From Galdieria partita (taxonomy: Eukaryota > Rhodophyta > Bangiophyceae > Galdieriales > Galdieriaceae): 64,000 nucleotides of DNA. Made by a program: the position numbers and the translations under genes. Position 1 is the first letter of the stretch. Every line of letters starts with the position of its first letter. Shown piece after piece: positions 12,001 through 20,342 of this stretch. A model generated the notes under the pieces. The model was not told where the DNA came from. It did no database searches and was given only the letters and a program-made list of their open reading frames with translations. The stretch covers positions 195,001-259,000 of the forward strand of contig BQMJ01000013.1 of NCBI GenBank assembly GCA_025991245.1, read 5' to 3'.

Positions 12001-12097
12001 CAACAAGCTCCAGCAGGATCTCGAAATTCTCTCCGCCAAAACTCCCAACGAAATGTACTTGGAAGATCTAGAAAAACTTAAAGTGCACCTTCAGTAA
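9023..12097 (+). CDS. DNA topoisomerase II
   Basis: 1024 residues, the usual length of NCLDV type IIA enzymes, which lack the long eukaryotic C-terminal tail. It has the GHKL ATPase start (EVPDTYIGS near 14-22, NAVDD near 62, GRNGFGVKL near 133), a TOPRIM domain with EGKSA near residue 400 and DSDLDG near 467, and the breakage-reunion domain with the active-site tyrosine in ASDRY (about residue 710). A coiled, Lys/Glu-rich gate region follows near 900-1000. It passes one DNA duplex through another using ATP and Mg, relieving supercoils and unlinking replicated viral genomes in the factory. It is followed 8 bp later by a membrane protein gene whose TAAAAAAG leader overlaps the topo stop. Confidence 0.97.
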   Translation: MEYRRLDHRTHVLEVPDTYIGSIEPYPRKEWLLLVDNNKIVSQTVDLPNGLERLFIESLSNAVDDLNRAAASSSTASIHVHCGSSFIQVENREGKGIPLEKWEGDSSIYVPELIFGELLTSSNYTEERYFSGRNGFGVKLCNIFSSEFKVRISDGKGVIYEQTWQNNMTQKNPIQWSRISGKTERSVQITFYPEFQRFKRQGFSETDLSVFRRHVLEASLVTQKPCFFNGTEFSGTTLLSYAERYVDYPLTTSIEAGNGILLTDQVGLCVSFVNGIRTVNDGVHVDSLVKELKTALNITTKKVFSTAVKAKFGLFLNCKVKNPKFNSQTKERLVGPSDIETPLRTKELRSWPYFTEVKASLEQSKVPKTAAASHKLQIKDLDDANWAGKYPEKCTLLLTEGKSAMSYAMKAISFHSTRDKYGVFPLRGKVLNVVDDKSTNREIGLVEKALGLPQGPLRYGRVIVLADSDLDGKHILALILNWFATKYPHLLKRTPSFLGFLRTPIVKATKGHEKKNFYSEEEFRRCELRGYKVRYLKGLGSSSDQDIREDFSEDRFEFFSISNDQDVRIIEEAFRKTQVAARKDWILNSISTESRPDSVISRFIQEELVEYSKETISRSIPSFFDGLKESQRKVLWSSFHFADKTAVKVAQLSAHAAKITHYKHGEGCLSDVITRLAQDFVGSNNLSFFEPHGQPGSRYSGGTDAASDRYLYVKLKKVVPYIFPAEDDFQLPSKVEDGEEVEPEHLLPIIPLALVNGASGIATGFKTWIPPHDPLAVIEVTKKLLLSQPIEPGELLPKWLGFVGKIVVHPEYVDTYGIINEATMTVKELPIGFWTSSFRELLDQLIADKKLSNYVNHSKHNTIHFELQNLCVSVDDLHLKKRWSLKNLYLSQGKTPRQFNSCFHILSQFVQWRRSFYESRKQKMVKDIEDKQKKEKERIRAIQAVLEGHLPFRGEKRDIEKALTKLKITREQLKEISMDDLFEDKVQESISKVNKLQQDLEILSAKTPNEMYLEDLEKLKVHLQ

Positions 12098-12105
12098 AAA
12101 AGACT

Positions 12106-13203
12106 ATGAAAAACGATAATTCCGCTTCTTTACAGGAAATATCAAAAAGTACTTTTGACCAAGGTTCTCTTAACTTCCTACCTAGCTCCATAAGAAAAGA
12201 TCTGCTTAAGAAGTACGACTCTAATAGTTCGGCTACTCAAATGGTGTCCTATGAAGCGACAGCGGATGACTGTGTAGGTTTCAAAATAAACGTTCCCAAT
12301 GGTTACTTGAAAATAGCCAACGCCATAAATTTACAGGCAGAAGCACAATCCGCTAAATCTTCCGCTCCATGGAGTGATTCGGACGCTTCCGCTATTACCC
12401 AATCAGCCGCCAATCTAGCTTCCGTCTCTTTAGGCTTCTGTGACAACACAACTTCCCCCACCAACGACGAAGCCATCGAATGTTTCGCCGCTTACTATAC
12501 TTATTTCAGTGCCACTGATTTCGGTTTGAACGCCAAACTTTCTTTACCCTACCTACCTATAGCCGTTCTTTCCTACAACACAACAGATGGATGTTGTGGT
12601 TCTGGTTATTTCGAAGGCCTGAATGGAACTTTCGGTATGTTCCTTGGTTGGGGAGACTTCGGAGAGGACTATGTAGTCGGAATACAAACTTGCAATGGAA
12701 ACGGAAATTATACTCGAGGGACCACCAACAATTTTCAAGATGGTATTTTCACTTTGCAAGCTATAGGAGACAGTTCAGCGACGAATCAAATTTCACCAGG
12801 CTCCTATAACGTTTCTCTTAGCAACATCGGATTCGAAAATAGACCGGCTTACGTCTCCATCACCACTTCCGTTCCTACTTTTTCTTCAAGCATGTTGTCC
12901 GACGCCGAAACTATTCTCGGGAAAGTGGGGTCTACTGATACAACGGATACTTATCTTTATTACATTTCAAGACTCAATTATATGTTCAACTATATTGACT
13001 ATAATGATCTTCCCAAAGGTGGTTCCTCTTCTTCCTCCTCGTCCTCCTCCTCCTCCTCGTCGTCCACAGCCACAACAGCAACGTCTCCCACAAAGTCGTC
13101 GTCAAAGTCATCAATTCCTTTATGGGTATGGATATCAGGAGGCGTCCTTTTGTTGTTAGTGCTTATTCTTCTAGGATATATCGCCTACAGAGGAAGCCGA
13201 TAA
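12106..13203 (+). CDS. Tail-anchored membrane protein with Cys-bearing ectodomain
   Basis: 365 residues, ATG after taaaaaagact. A large domain (about 1-300) with spaced cysteines (DDCVGF, GFCDN, DGCCGSG, QTCNG) and several N-x-S/T sites is followed by a Ser/Thr/Lys linker and a single C-terminal membrane span (about 340-362, WVWISGGVLLLLVLILLGY) with a short RGSR tail. There is no N-terminal signal, as in tail-anchored virion membrane proteins whose cysteines are oxidised by a viral Erv1 pathway. I could not match it to a known entry-fusion family. It converges on the protease gene with only 3 bp between stop codons. Confidence 0.65.
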   Translation: MKNDNSASLQEISKSTFDQGSLNFLPSSIRKDLLKKYDSNSSATQMVSYEATADDCVGFKINVPNGYLKIANAINLQAEAQSAKSSAPWSDSDASAITQSAANLASVSLGFCDNTTSPTNDEAIECFAAYYTYFSATDFGLNAKLSLPYLPIAVLSYNTTDGCCGSGYFEGLNGTFGMFLGWGDFGEDYVVGIQTCNGNGNYTRGTTNNFQDGIFTLQAIGDSSATNQISPGSYNVSLSNIGFENRPAYVSITTSVPTFSSSMLSDAETILGKVGSTDTTDTYLYYISRLNYMFNYIDYNDLPKGGSSSSSSSSSSSSSSTATTATSPTKSSSKSSIPLWVWISGGVLLLLVLILLGYIAYRGSR

Positions 13204-13215
13204 GTTTTATCGTGG
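13197..13215. terminator. Hairpin formed by facing stop codons
   Basis: The sequence cgataa-gtt-ttatcg is a perfect 6-bp stem with a 3-nt loop, and each arm holds the TAA of one of the two convergent genes. It could act as a 3'-end signal for both transcripts, as hairpins do in some giant viruses. The stem is short, so this is tentative. Confidence 0.35.
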
Positions 13216-13671
13216 CTGCTTTTTCAACTTTTCAAGATGAGAACGCATTTCATCGATAACTTCCATCTCTTCATCCGCAGAGAATTGAAAGCCTTTTTCC
13301 ACCATAAGAAGAAAAAGACAGATGTAAACTCCGCAATCGCCTACAACTTTCATCTGAGGACAATCCGCGCAATATAGATCCATAGGTTTCTTACATATGG
13401 CATTTACCATCATCTGTACTTCTTCGCGAACCAACCTGAAATCGGAGTCATAGATATGAGCAATCCCCATATCCACGCTGTCTACATAAATAAGAGTCCA
13501 ATGGTCGTTGAAGTTCAGAGGAATATAGAACCTATTTCCAGGAATCTCCACAAATTCAGTTAGATCTTCTAAAGGAAGTTGACCTAAAGTAGCTGAAACA
13601 AATGGCACGCCAAACTGCTCAAAAAAAGCATCTATCTGGTCACTATCTATCCATTCACGGGGATAAGGCAT
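13207..13671 (-). CDS. Ulp1/adenain-like cysteine protease
   Basis: 154 residues. It shows the catalytic pattern of clan CE cysteine proteases: H57 in NDHWTLIYVD, D75 in HIYDS, Q106 in CPQMK and C113 in GDCGVYIC. In NCLDVs and adenoviruses this family cleaves virion structural polyproteins during maturation, or removes ubiquitin or SUMO. The size is small, close to a minimal protease core. ATG is preceded by taaaaaagaaag. The gene sits last in a leftward run of primase, PolB and a small membrane protein. A virion maturation role is inferred from family and context. Confidence 0.8.
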   Translation of the reverse strand: MPYPREWIDSDQIDAFFEQFGVPFVSATLGQLPLEDLTEFVEIPGNRFYIPLNFNDHWTLIYVDSVDMGIAHIYDSDFRLVREEVQMMVNAICKKPMDLYCADCPQMKVVGDCGVYICLFLLMVEKGFQFSADEEMEVIDEMRSHLEKLKKQPR

Positions 13672-13680
13672 CTTTCTTTT

Positions 13681-14130
13681 TTAGCAAATCAAGTTCAACT
13701 GAGCCACCATGCCATGCTCAAACAAAACATCAATTCCAATGACTCGTTTTTCTTTGTCAGCGGAACAATAAATATTGCACGAATCCCCGAATACGATTTT
13801 TTCATCCGTCACGTAAGCACAGTCGAAACCCTTATCAGAATAATAATGTCTTCCTTCACTTCTCCCTATATGGGACCAATAACTGATCCCATTGGAACAT
13901 TGAAACGGACCTATTCCCAAAACTCGCGCCCCCACTGGATCGTTGAATACCGAAACTCCCGTAAGAAAAGTTCCAGTAGGACAAGAAAAATTGAACTTCG
14001 CCGATTTCGCGGTTTCTAGCATTACGGCACCTTGAAACAACGCAGAAACAAAATGCTTTATTTTGAGAAACAAGAAAACAACAAGAAAAGAGGAAAAAAG
14101 AATTACCGTCACTAGAAGCCAGACTTTCAT
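13681..14130 (-). CDS. Signal-anchored cysteine-rich protein, paralogue of 42,656
   Basis: 149 residues. An N-terminal anchor (about 3-25, VWLLVTVILFSSFLVVFLFL) is followed by a compact domain with paired cysteines. The domain pattern is F-[ST]-C-x2-G-x3-[TS]-[GI]-V then G-x2-[FS]-x-C-S-x-G and a closing C-[SG]-x-D/S block. The same layout is found in the ectodomain of the protein at 42,656-43,564, so the two are probably paralogous. It resembles in style small beta-prism secreted domains, but I cannot name the family. It is likely on the virion surface or in the secretory path, with disulfides. Confidence 0.65.
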   Translation of the reverse strand: MKVWLLVTVILFSSFLVVFLFLKIKHFVSALFQGAVMLETAKSAKFNFSCPTGTFLTGVSVFNDPVGARVLGIGPFQCSNGISYWSHIGRSEGRHYYSDKGFDCAYVTDEKIVFGDSCNIYCSADKEKRVIGIDVLFEHGMVAQLNLIC

Positions 14131-14136
14131 ATCCTT

Positions 14137-16341
14137 TTAGGAAAAAGACTCAATAAGTTTCTCTACACAGTGAAGATAATACTCAAAATCCACATCTTCC
14201 TGTCTAGCCGACTGTATAGGATAGAATCGTTCAGACACCGACAAACCGCCATTTCGCAATACCACAAATTCTATGGTCGATACGTGGATATCCTTCACTC
14301 TTCCAAACAGGAAAAAGTACTTGGAATTGCGACTAACATCACTCTTGAAACGAGCTTTAAACGCAAAGTCTTCCAACTTTCTTTTCTGGATGTCTTCTAT
14401 TGTGAAGGATGGAAGAGATCGATCTTTGAATTTGGCTGAGATGCATCTTAGTTCAACTTCTCGCAGAAGAGGACAGGAATCATCCCGGTTATTTAACATA
14501 CCGCTACAGACAATCCGTCCATTGTCCTTTAACATCGCATATTTCTTCTTTTTCACCACTAAAAGCTTCTCCATAGTCTTATCCAACTGTAAACGCAAAG
14601 GCGGTTCGTTGATTTCCGAAGAGATTTTCTCTCCCAAATCATCAGGAGGCCCTCCTACGACGAAAATAGAATCGGTGTCGATGTAAGGTACTTTCCATCC
14701 TTGACTTGCTGCTATATCTCTAGCCTTTTTGATAAAATATCGACCGAATGATGTTACGCTTTCGGCCGCCGGTCGAAAACCACCTCCTGCTCCTAAAGCA
14801 CCATAAAGACTGTTCGTTACTATTTTCACGGCATTTTGGTCCACTTGCTTTCCTTGCTGTCTCAGCACCTTCCTAGTGGCGATGAGATCTTTCGCGATAC
14901 TAGGAAATAAGGCAGTTGGACTTCTACGGAATGAATATATTTTGTCCTTTACTTGGACACGCACACAGTCTTCATTCACAGTCACAGAATCCACCATTCC
15001 TTCTTCAGCTGGTTCTTCTTGAATGAACGATGACTGGCAAATGTTCATAGCGATCATGATAGAAGGATAAAGACTATTGAAGTCAAAAGCCTTTACTTTG
15101 TCGTACACTCCAGGTGCAGCAAATACGTAGGCGCCTTCATAGTTTTTTTTCTTTCTTTCCAGTGGATTTTCTTCTTCGTCCTCGTCATCGTCATCCATAA
15201 AATCCATCGGAGGAAACACGTACTCATTCTTCCCATAATGCACCGTCAAATTGCGAATACGATTAGTTACTCCGCGAGTATACAGCGTTTGAGGAGCGGT
15301 GTAAGTGTATCGGCTCATAGCGAACGTCGAAGAGATCGCATCGAGCTTTTCTATCAACTGCAGCACCAAAAGAGCATCTTGAACACAGTACAAAGCCACT
15401 TTGGCCGTCACTTCCATATCTTTCCCTTCTCCGGCTAACGCTATTTCTTCCAATGTCACGTCGTCTTTGGAAGAATTCAAATAGATTTCGGACAGATCTT
15501 GAAGACGACAACGACTTGCTCTTAGTTCCTTTCTAAATTTCAGATAGGCGTCAATTACCACTCTTCCAGGAATATCCACTTCCAACGCATTGTCGAAATA
15601 CAGTTCTCTACAGCCTATTATCGCCGTTCGACCCATTTTGGAAAACACATCCACACCCCACCACTTTCCTCGGATCTGTAAAAAGACAAGATCGAATGCA
15701 CATATGTTATATCCCGTTATGATGTCGGGATCCAGTTCTCTGACACAGTCACAAAAACCTTCCAATAAAGTCCCTTCATTTTCAAATTCTCGAACTTCAA
15801 TTGTCCCTCCCTCTATCTGTCCTACCCTATTAGAGCAAAGCAACACTTTCCTGTTTCCACAGACAGCCGATATCATGAACACCTCCGATTTCTCCTGACA
15901 GGGATCCGGAAAAATACATTTTGATTGAGCTTTCACTTCGATATCGAAGGAAAGAACACGGCAGTATGAAGCACAATCTTCATAAAACCGCTGAAGTTTA
16001 TCATCATTCTCAGAACGGTACAGAAAATAATGCTGCAAAGGAGTATAGTGAGATAGATACAACTTTCTTTGGTTTTCTCTCATCCATCTACTAGGACGTC
16101 TATCCTTGGTAGTGACCACCGTGAAAAGTTTCTCAACGCTTTTGGGTTCGAAGACACGACGTTTTTCGTCACCCATTACCCGAATGTTGGAGTTGGCAAG
16201 CGACTGAAAATCAACTTTATCTTTCTCAATAAACGCAATAGGCGGCTCTCTAAACACACAAAACTCTTGAGTTTCTCCGTAATACACATAAAGGGCATTT
16301 CCCCGTTCATGAAAAGAAACGAAACCGCCGCCTCCACTCAT
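14137..16341 (-). CDS. Family B DNA polymerase
   Basis: 734 residues. It has 3'-5' exonuclease motifs SFDIEVK (about 131), YNICAFDLVF and YCVQDALLVL, and polymerase motifs A (DFNSLYPSIM), B (NSLYGALGAGG) and C (YIDTDSIF). The fold is complete but the chain is shorter than most NCLDV polymerases (often above 900), with a trimmed N-terminal domain and a short acidic insert (DDDDEDEEEN) before motif A. It replicates the viral genome. It lies 3 bp downstream of the primase gene and both are read leftward, so they are probably made together. Confidence 0.97.
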   Translation of the reverse strand: MSGGGGFVSFHERGNALYVYYGETQEFCVFREPPIAFIEKDKVDFQSLANSNIRVMGDEKRRVFEPKSVEKLFTVVTTKDRRPSRWMRENQRKLYLSHYTPLQHYFLYRSENDDKLQRFYEDCASYCRVLSFDIEVKAQSKCIFPDPCQEKSEVFMISAVCGNRKVLLCSNRVGQIEGGTIEVREFENEGTLLEGFCDCVRELDPDIITGYNICAFDLVFLQIRGKWWGVDVFSKMGRTAIIGCRELYFDNALEVDIPGRVVIDAYLKFRKELRASRCRLQDLSEIYLNSSKDDVTLEEIALAGEGKDMEVTAKVALYCVQDALLVLQLIEKLDAISSTFAMSRYTYTAPQTLYTRGVTNRIRNLTVHYGKNEYVFPPMDFMDDDDEDEEENPLERKKKNYEGAYVFAAPGVYDKVKAFDFNSLYPSIMIAMNICQSSFIQEEPAEEGMVDSVTVNEDCVRVQVKDKIYSFRRSPTALFPSIAKDLIATRKVLRQQGKQVDQNAVKIVTNSLYGALGAGGGFRPAAESVTSFGRYFIKKARDIAASQGWKVPYIDTDSIFVVGGPPDDLGEKISSEINEPPLRLQLDKTMEKLLVVKKKKYAMLKDNGRIVCSGMLNNRDDSCPLLREVELRCISAKFKDRSLPSFTIEDIQKRKLEDFAFKARFKSDVSRNSKYFFLFGRVKDIHVSTIEFVVLRNGGLSVSERFYPIQSARQEDVDFEYYLHCVEKLIESFS

Positions 16342-16344
16342 CAG

Positions 16345-17223
16345 TCAAAAACGAAGCTCGATAGTCACGCCTTTTTCTTTCGTTCCTCTTCGACAATAGA
16401 ACTTCAGAGATTTCAAGTCAAAATATGGATTTTCCCTTTCATGAAATCGCGAACACACACGACAGTAGCCACCTTGATTTCGATCGAATTCCATAAATCG
16501 ACCATCCTTCACTCGACGAAAACTCAATCCTGTGTCCACTCTTTCCGTGATGTACCTGCTCCACAGCAAAATGTCTTTGTGTAAAGCTTCAAAAGGAACT
16601 GGTTTCTTAGTCTTGGAATTGGAATGCAGTTGAGCGAAATACAGACAAGTCCTCGAACAAGTTACCAAAACTCGAGACAGGAAATCTCCAGAAAGCTCAC
16701 AAGAAAATTGCCGGTTCGTTCCTCTTTTTTTACTCAAAGGAACGCGAAGACAGTGATTATTGGTGTACACTTTCATGTCGATATGTCGAAATGCTGCAGC
16801 ATCCGATATATAAGTCATGAGATCTTGCGCAATGTCTCCACATGGAATCAACGTCGTAGAGAATACCACATGACAGGATGCCTTCACTTCAGGCTCTGTC
16901 GACCACAATACCAAAACGGCCGAACCATCTGGGTCAATCCCCGGTATGCGGTTCACACAGGCTTGAATAAGCTCATTCACTTCCTTCTGCCCGAAAGAGT
17001 TGGGAGGTCCATCCAAATCGAAGAACAATTTCCTCTTTTTCATCAGCACCTCATGATAAGTAGCCGCTGAATTCACTATGTTGTCCCTGAAAAACGCTTC
17101 AATCGCCCAAGGAACCGGGTCTATCTTTACGTAGGAGTTCTTCCTTCCGTTTTCCTTGCGAAGAACAATATTATGCATAGTTGAATAAAGCCGCTGGGCA
17201 AGAAACAACTTGTTTACTTCCAT
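16345..17223 (-). CDS. Archaeo-eukaryotic primase, stand-alone
   Basis: 292 residues. It carries the AEP metal-binding motif KLFFDLDGPP (about 66-75), a STEPEVKASCHVVF segment with the S-x-H type motif, IDMKVYTNNHCLRVPLSKK as the third motif region, and a C-terminal zinc-binding block with C-R-V-C, an H and a last C (about 255-280). This is the herpes/pox primase family (UL52-like), which in most NCLDVs is the N-terminal half of the D5 primase-helicase. Here it is a separate gene directly ahead of PolB, while the helicase is encoded at 18,834-20,342. It would make primers for the polymerase. Confidence 0.85.
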   Translation of the reverse strand: MEVNKLFLAQRLYSTMHNIVLRKENGRKNSYVKIDPVPWAIEAFFRDNIVNSAATYHEVLMKKRKLFFDLDGPPNSFGQKEVNELIQACVNRIPGIDPDGSAVLVLWSTEPEVKASCHVVFSTTLIPCGDIAQDLMTYISDAAAFRHIDMKVYTNNHCLRVPLSKKRGTNRQFSCELSGDFLSRVLVTCSRTCLYFAQLHSNSKTKKPVPFEALHKDILLWSRYITERVDTGLSFRRVKDGRFMEFDRNQGGYCRVCSRFHERENPYFDLKSLKFYCRRGTKEKGVTIELRF

Positions 17224-17245
17224 ATGTTCTTAAAAAACGCGCTCG

Positions 17246-18292
17246 ATGTCTCAAAGAATCACTGAAGTTTTTCTCAGAAGTAGAGCTCAAGCGGCCGCCG
17301 CCACAAACAGTGATGACGCGACGACGACGAGAAGAAGGAGAAGAAGAAGGAGAAGAGACGGTAGTGGTGATGAACAACCTCAACAACCTTCTTCCCGAAG
17401 AAGAACAAGACCTGAAGACCAAAGACAGGGAATTGATGAATCTATCAATCTTTATCTACAGGAATTTTTCGGACCGAACTGGGCTCAAATTCCCTTTTGG
17501 TATTTCGTAGAAACTTCTTTTTCTCCTGAACAGTCCCAAATGATCAAAAGCTATTTCCTTCAAGTAAGATCAGCAGTCTATTCAATGGAAATCTTTGTTT
17601 CCTTAATAGCTCATTTCGATGAATATCCACTCACTTCTCCAGTTGACGCTTTGCTGATTATTCAAAACGCCATTCAAGTGTCCAACGCAATCTCCTTGAT
17701 TCAAGCTTATGAGTCGCCGGATTCTCTTGGAAAACAAATTCTACTTTCTTTGTGCCTAAGTCATGCGGACATGGCTCACCGTATTGTCCTTCTTCTTTAT
17801 ATCCATCATCTTTCTGTTGTCGACACAGTTGGAAGCATCGCAGAGCCTCTCGCTCAATATCGAATCATGGATTCGTCTCCATCCGTCGAGCAAATTCTTG
17901 CCTCGATCGTCGAATTTCACAATGGAATGCTGGCACCAAGAATTGGCCTACAATTTGTGAGTTTTGTCACTCAAAATTGGAGTTCCATCCCACCGCAGAC
18001 CTGGGAAACTATTCTCCGATTAAGCCAGCAGGTTGCCGGCAACCAACAAATCAACTATCTGGAACATCTTCTAGCTCAAGCCATTGATGACCAGGCTAAT
18101 ATCCAGCGTACTCCACCACCAGGATTCCATCGTCTATCTGCTCCTAGCTCACCTTGTCCCATATGTCGAGACGACGAACATCCCAAGGAATATGCCCCGA
18201 ATCCTTGTTCCCACGGAGTCTGCTATGAATGCGCTGAAACTCTGGCACGGTCTCAAAATAGAACTTGCCCTTTCTGTAGAAGCGCTTTCTAA
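17246..18292 (+). CDS. C-terminal RING-finger protein
   Basis: 348 residues. The N terminus is Ala-rich, then strongly basic with a run of nine arginines (about 29-37). The middle is helical and hydrophobic without clear membrane spans. A RING domain fills the last 45 residues (CPICRDDEHP, CSHGVCYECAE, CPFCRSAF), giving the C3HC4 ligand set. RING proteins of this layout are usually E3 ubiquitin ligases; an E2 gene at 40,037 could be its partner. The Arg run may bind nucleic acid or direct nuclear entry. It starts 22 bp from the divergent primase gene. Confidence 0.8.
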   Translation: MSQRITEVFLRSRAQAAAATNSDDATTTRRRRRRRRRDGSGDEQPQQPSSRRRTRPEDQRQGIDESINLYLQEFFGPNWAQIPFWYFVETSFSPEQSQMIKSYFLQVRSAVYSMEIFVSLIAHFDEYPLTSPVDALLIIQNAIQVSNAISLIQAYESPDSLGKQILLSLCLSHADMAHRIVLLLYIHHLSVVDTVGSIAEPLAQYRIMDSSPSVEQILASIVEFHNGMLAPRIGLQFVSFVTQNWSSIPPQTWETILRLSQQVAGNQQINYLEHLLAQAIDDQANIQRTPPPGFHRLSAPSSPCPICRDDEHPKEYAPNPCSHGVCYECAETLARSQNRTCPFCRSAF

Positions 18293-18302
18293 TGTCCAAA
18301 AA

Positions 18303-18806
18303 ATGATCATCGCTTTCGAAGGAATCGATGGTTCTGGAAAAACTACCTTGGCTAGATCTATTGCAAACTACTTTCAAGCTACTTACGTTCATTTCCCTAG
18401 AAATCCTGAACTGTCTAATTACGAAATGCTACTTGATAGGATAAGTTTTTACTATTTCGAATATCTTCCTTACAGAAAACTGACTATCGTGGATAGGTGG
18501 TCTCCTTCAGGATATGCTTACAACGAAGAGGAAGAAAAAGATGCTTTCTATTTGGACTCTTGTTTCTTCCTTGTTCCGCATACATGTTTTTTCCTAGACG
18601 TCGACCCAGCCATCGCCCATCAACGACGCAGCGACGAAGAAACGGTCCAAAAATTGGACGCGGTCAACAAGAAATACAAGGAGATTATCAAAAGACTGAA
18701 CGTCGTCGTGAAGCTAGATGCACAAGAAACGAAACAAGCTCTTTTCGAACAGGTGAAAAATAGGATACAAACTGAAATGAACTTTGTATACAGGCATTCA
18801 AAGTAA
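18303..18806 (+). CDS. Thymidylate kinase
   Basis: 167 residues from the ATG after ccaaaaa; upstream in-frame sequence overlaps the RING gene and is not part of it. It shows the P-loop EGIDGSGKTT (about 5-14), the VDRWSPSGYAY motif typical of dTMP kinases, and the FFLDVDP strand before the lid. It phosphorylates dTMP to dTDP for viral DNA synthesis. It is shorter than cellular enzymes (about 205), mainly in the lid and C-terminal part. The ATG lies 10 bp after the RING gene stop. Confidence 0.88.
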   Translation: MIIAFEGIDGSGKTTLARSIANYFQATYVHFPRNPELSNYEMLLDRISFYYFEYLPYRKLTIVDRWSPSGYAYNEEEEKDAFYLDSCFFLVPHTCFFLDVDPAIAHQRRSDEETVQKLDAVNKKYKEIIKRLNVVVKLDAQETKQALFEQVKNRIQTEMNFVYRHSK

Positions 18807-18833
18807 AAACAGAAACTTTATACTACAGACATT

Positions 18834-20342
18834 CTAGCTAGAAGAAGGTGGAACAACCGTCTCTCCATCCGCCTCCGATTCTTCAAGCAACAATTCCGCG
18901 TTGGTCTTGAACCTCACATTGTTCACCAAAGCGTCGCGACGTTTTTTTCCAGGAAATTCGGTTACTTCGTACTTTAAAGCTTTCAACTTCGAGATCACTT
19001 GGAAAGCAGAGAGAGACGAAGAAAGTCTTCTTTGAACAGCTTTAACTCGGACGCCTTTCCCTCTTTCCGGTCTCAAAATACCATTTATCTGATCCAAGAC
19101 AGCGTCGTATTCATCAAAATCGTAGTTCTCAAAAGGCGTCAAATCCAGTTCCTTTTGAGAATGTTCCAAAATCAATCTACACCAGGCCGCACTTCGTTTG
19201 ACGATACCAGCATTATGCTCATTGGAGAAACGCGTAAAGTCTGCATAACAGAAAACGGGTAGCATTCTTCGTTTGATTGCGTCGCTCATTCCTAATTGCG
19301 GGATGTTGTTTGTGAGAAGCATTAGCAGACTTCTCATTTGAGTTTGAGTGAAGTTCTTCTCGTACAAGCCTCTGGTAGAAATAGTTCCCCCACCACTCAT
19401 CAGTTTCAGAAGATTCTCGTCGATTCTCGCAGGCACTTCTTCTACAACTACTATTGGGTGGGAAACGGCCGTCTTAAGGAAAGATGTAGGCCCTTCCTTC
19501 GAGCTACTAGACGATCTGTCGAGCAATATCGGAGGAACAGTAATAGTGCTGTTGGGAAAAGCCTTAGCTATCGATTGGGACAACAGACCCTTCCCATTGC
19601 CGCCTGACCCAATCAGCACTACGAACTTTTGCAAACCAACCGTTCTTCCTGTAATAGCCCATCCCAATAGCGTCAAAAGATTCGGCCATTTCTCTGGAAG
19701 AAACTCCGACAAAAAGTCAACGACTGCTTGGATATCCTCTTCAGTAGCGTCCAAATCTACGGTTCCGATCATCGTGTACCGATTAGAGGGAACATTCTCC
19801 ACCTCTCTCAGATTGGCATCGTACACCCTGTTGAGAGTCTTGATATTGTTCTTCGTATTCTTCTGGGAGACCGAAGCTTCCAGAATGCTACGGTCAATGT
19901 GACCGTCCGTTAAAGCCAAAAAGCGAGCATCCCTATAAAGATTGTCGGCGAAGACAGCGGTCTGGAACAAATCACAAGGTTCCCAATCGAAACTTGAACC
20001 TACAGAAAGACAGACAAGAACCCCATCTTCCCGTTTCCGCACGAGCGCCCTCAAAATGGAAATTCGAAGGCGTCTCTGGCACACCTTACATTTCGCAATG
20101 TAAGGTCTCGCTAGAAACAACCGTTCTATTCCACAGGAAGGTTCATCACGACAGGCGTAGAAATAATCACATGGTTCCTTGTTCACTGAGCTGGAATGAC
20201 CCAGAAGGTCGTTCAGTTCTTGAAGACTCGAGAAACCGAACATTTCATTCACGAGAATGTGAAAATGAGAAGACGCTCCGTTGGGAAGGCCACCACTTCC
20301 AGCAGACAGCATTGACAAGGACGAAGAATCTGTTGCTTCCAT
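18834..20342 (-). CDS. D5-type SF3 helicase, without fused primase
   Basis: 502 residues from the first ATG (MEATDSSS). An N-terminal region with paired cysteines (CDYFYACRDEPSC, CKVCQRR) precedes a D5_N-like part and an SF3 helicase core: Walker A GSGGNGKG near 245-252, an acidic Walker B VVVEEV, and motif C LLMLLTNNIP. A basic C-terminal domain follows. In other NCLDVs this ATPase is joined to the primase; here the primase is a separate gene. It would unwind DNA ahead of PolB. Its start codon, first eight codons and leader are duplicated in inverted form at 21.18-21.25 kb by the adjoining palindrome. Confidence 0.92.
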   Translation of the reverse strand: MEATDSSSLSMLSAGSGGLPNGASSHFHILVNEMFGFSSLQELNDLLGHSSSVNKEPCDYFYACRDEPSCGIERLFLARPYIAKCKVCQRRLRISILRALVRKREDGVLVCLSVGSSFDWEPCDLFQTAVFADNLYRDARFLALTDGHIDRSILEASVSQKNTKNNIKTLNRVYDANLREVENVPSNRYTMIGTVDLDATEEDIQAVVDFLSEFLPEKWPNLLTLLGWAITGRTVGLQKFVVLIGSGGNGKGLLSQSIAKAFPNSTITVPPILLDRSSSSSKEGPTSFLKTAVSHPIVVVEEVPARIDENLLKLMSGGGTISTRGLYEKNFTQTQMRSLLMLLTNNIPQLGMSDAIKRRMLPVFCYADFTRFSNEHNAGIVKRSAAWCRLILEHSQKELDLTPFENYDFDEYDAVLDQINGILRPERGKGVRVKAVQRRLSSSLSAFQVISKLKALKYEVTEFPGKKRRDALVNNVRFKTNAELLLEESEADGETVVPPSSS

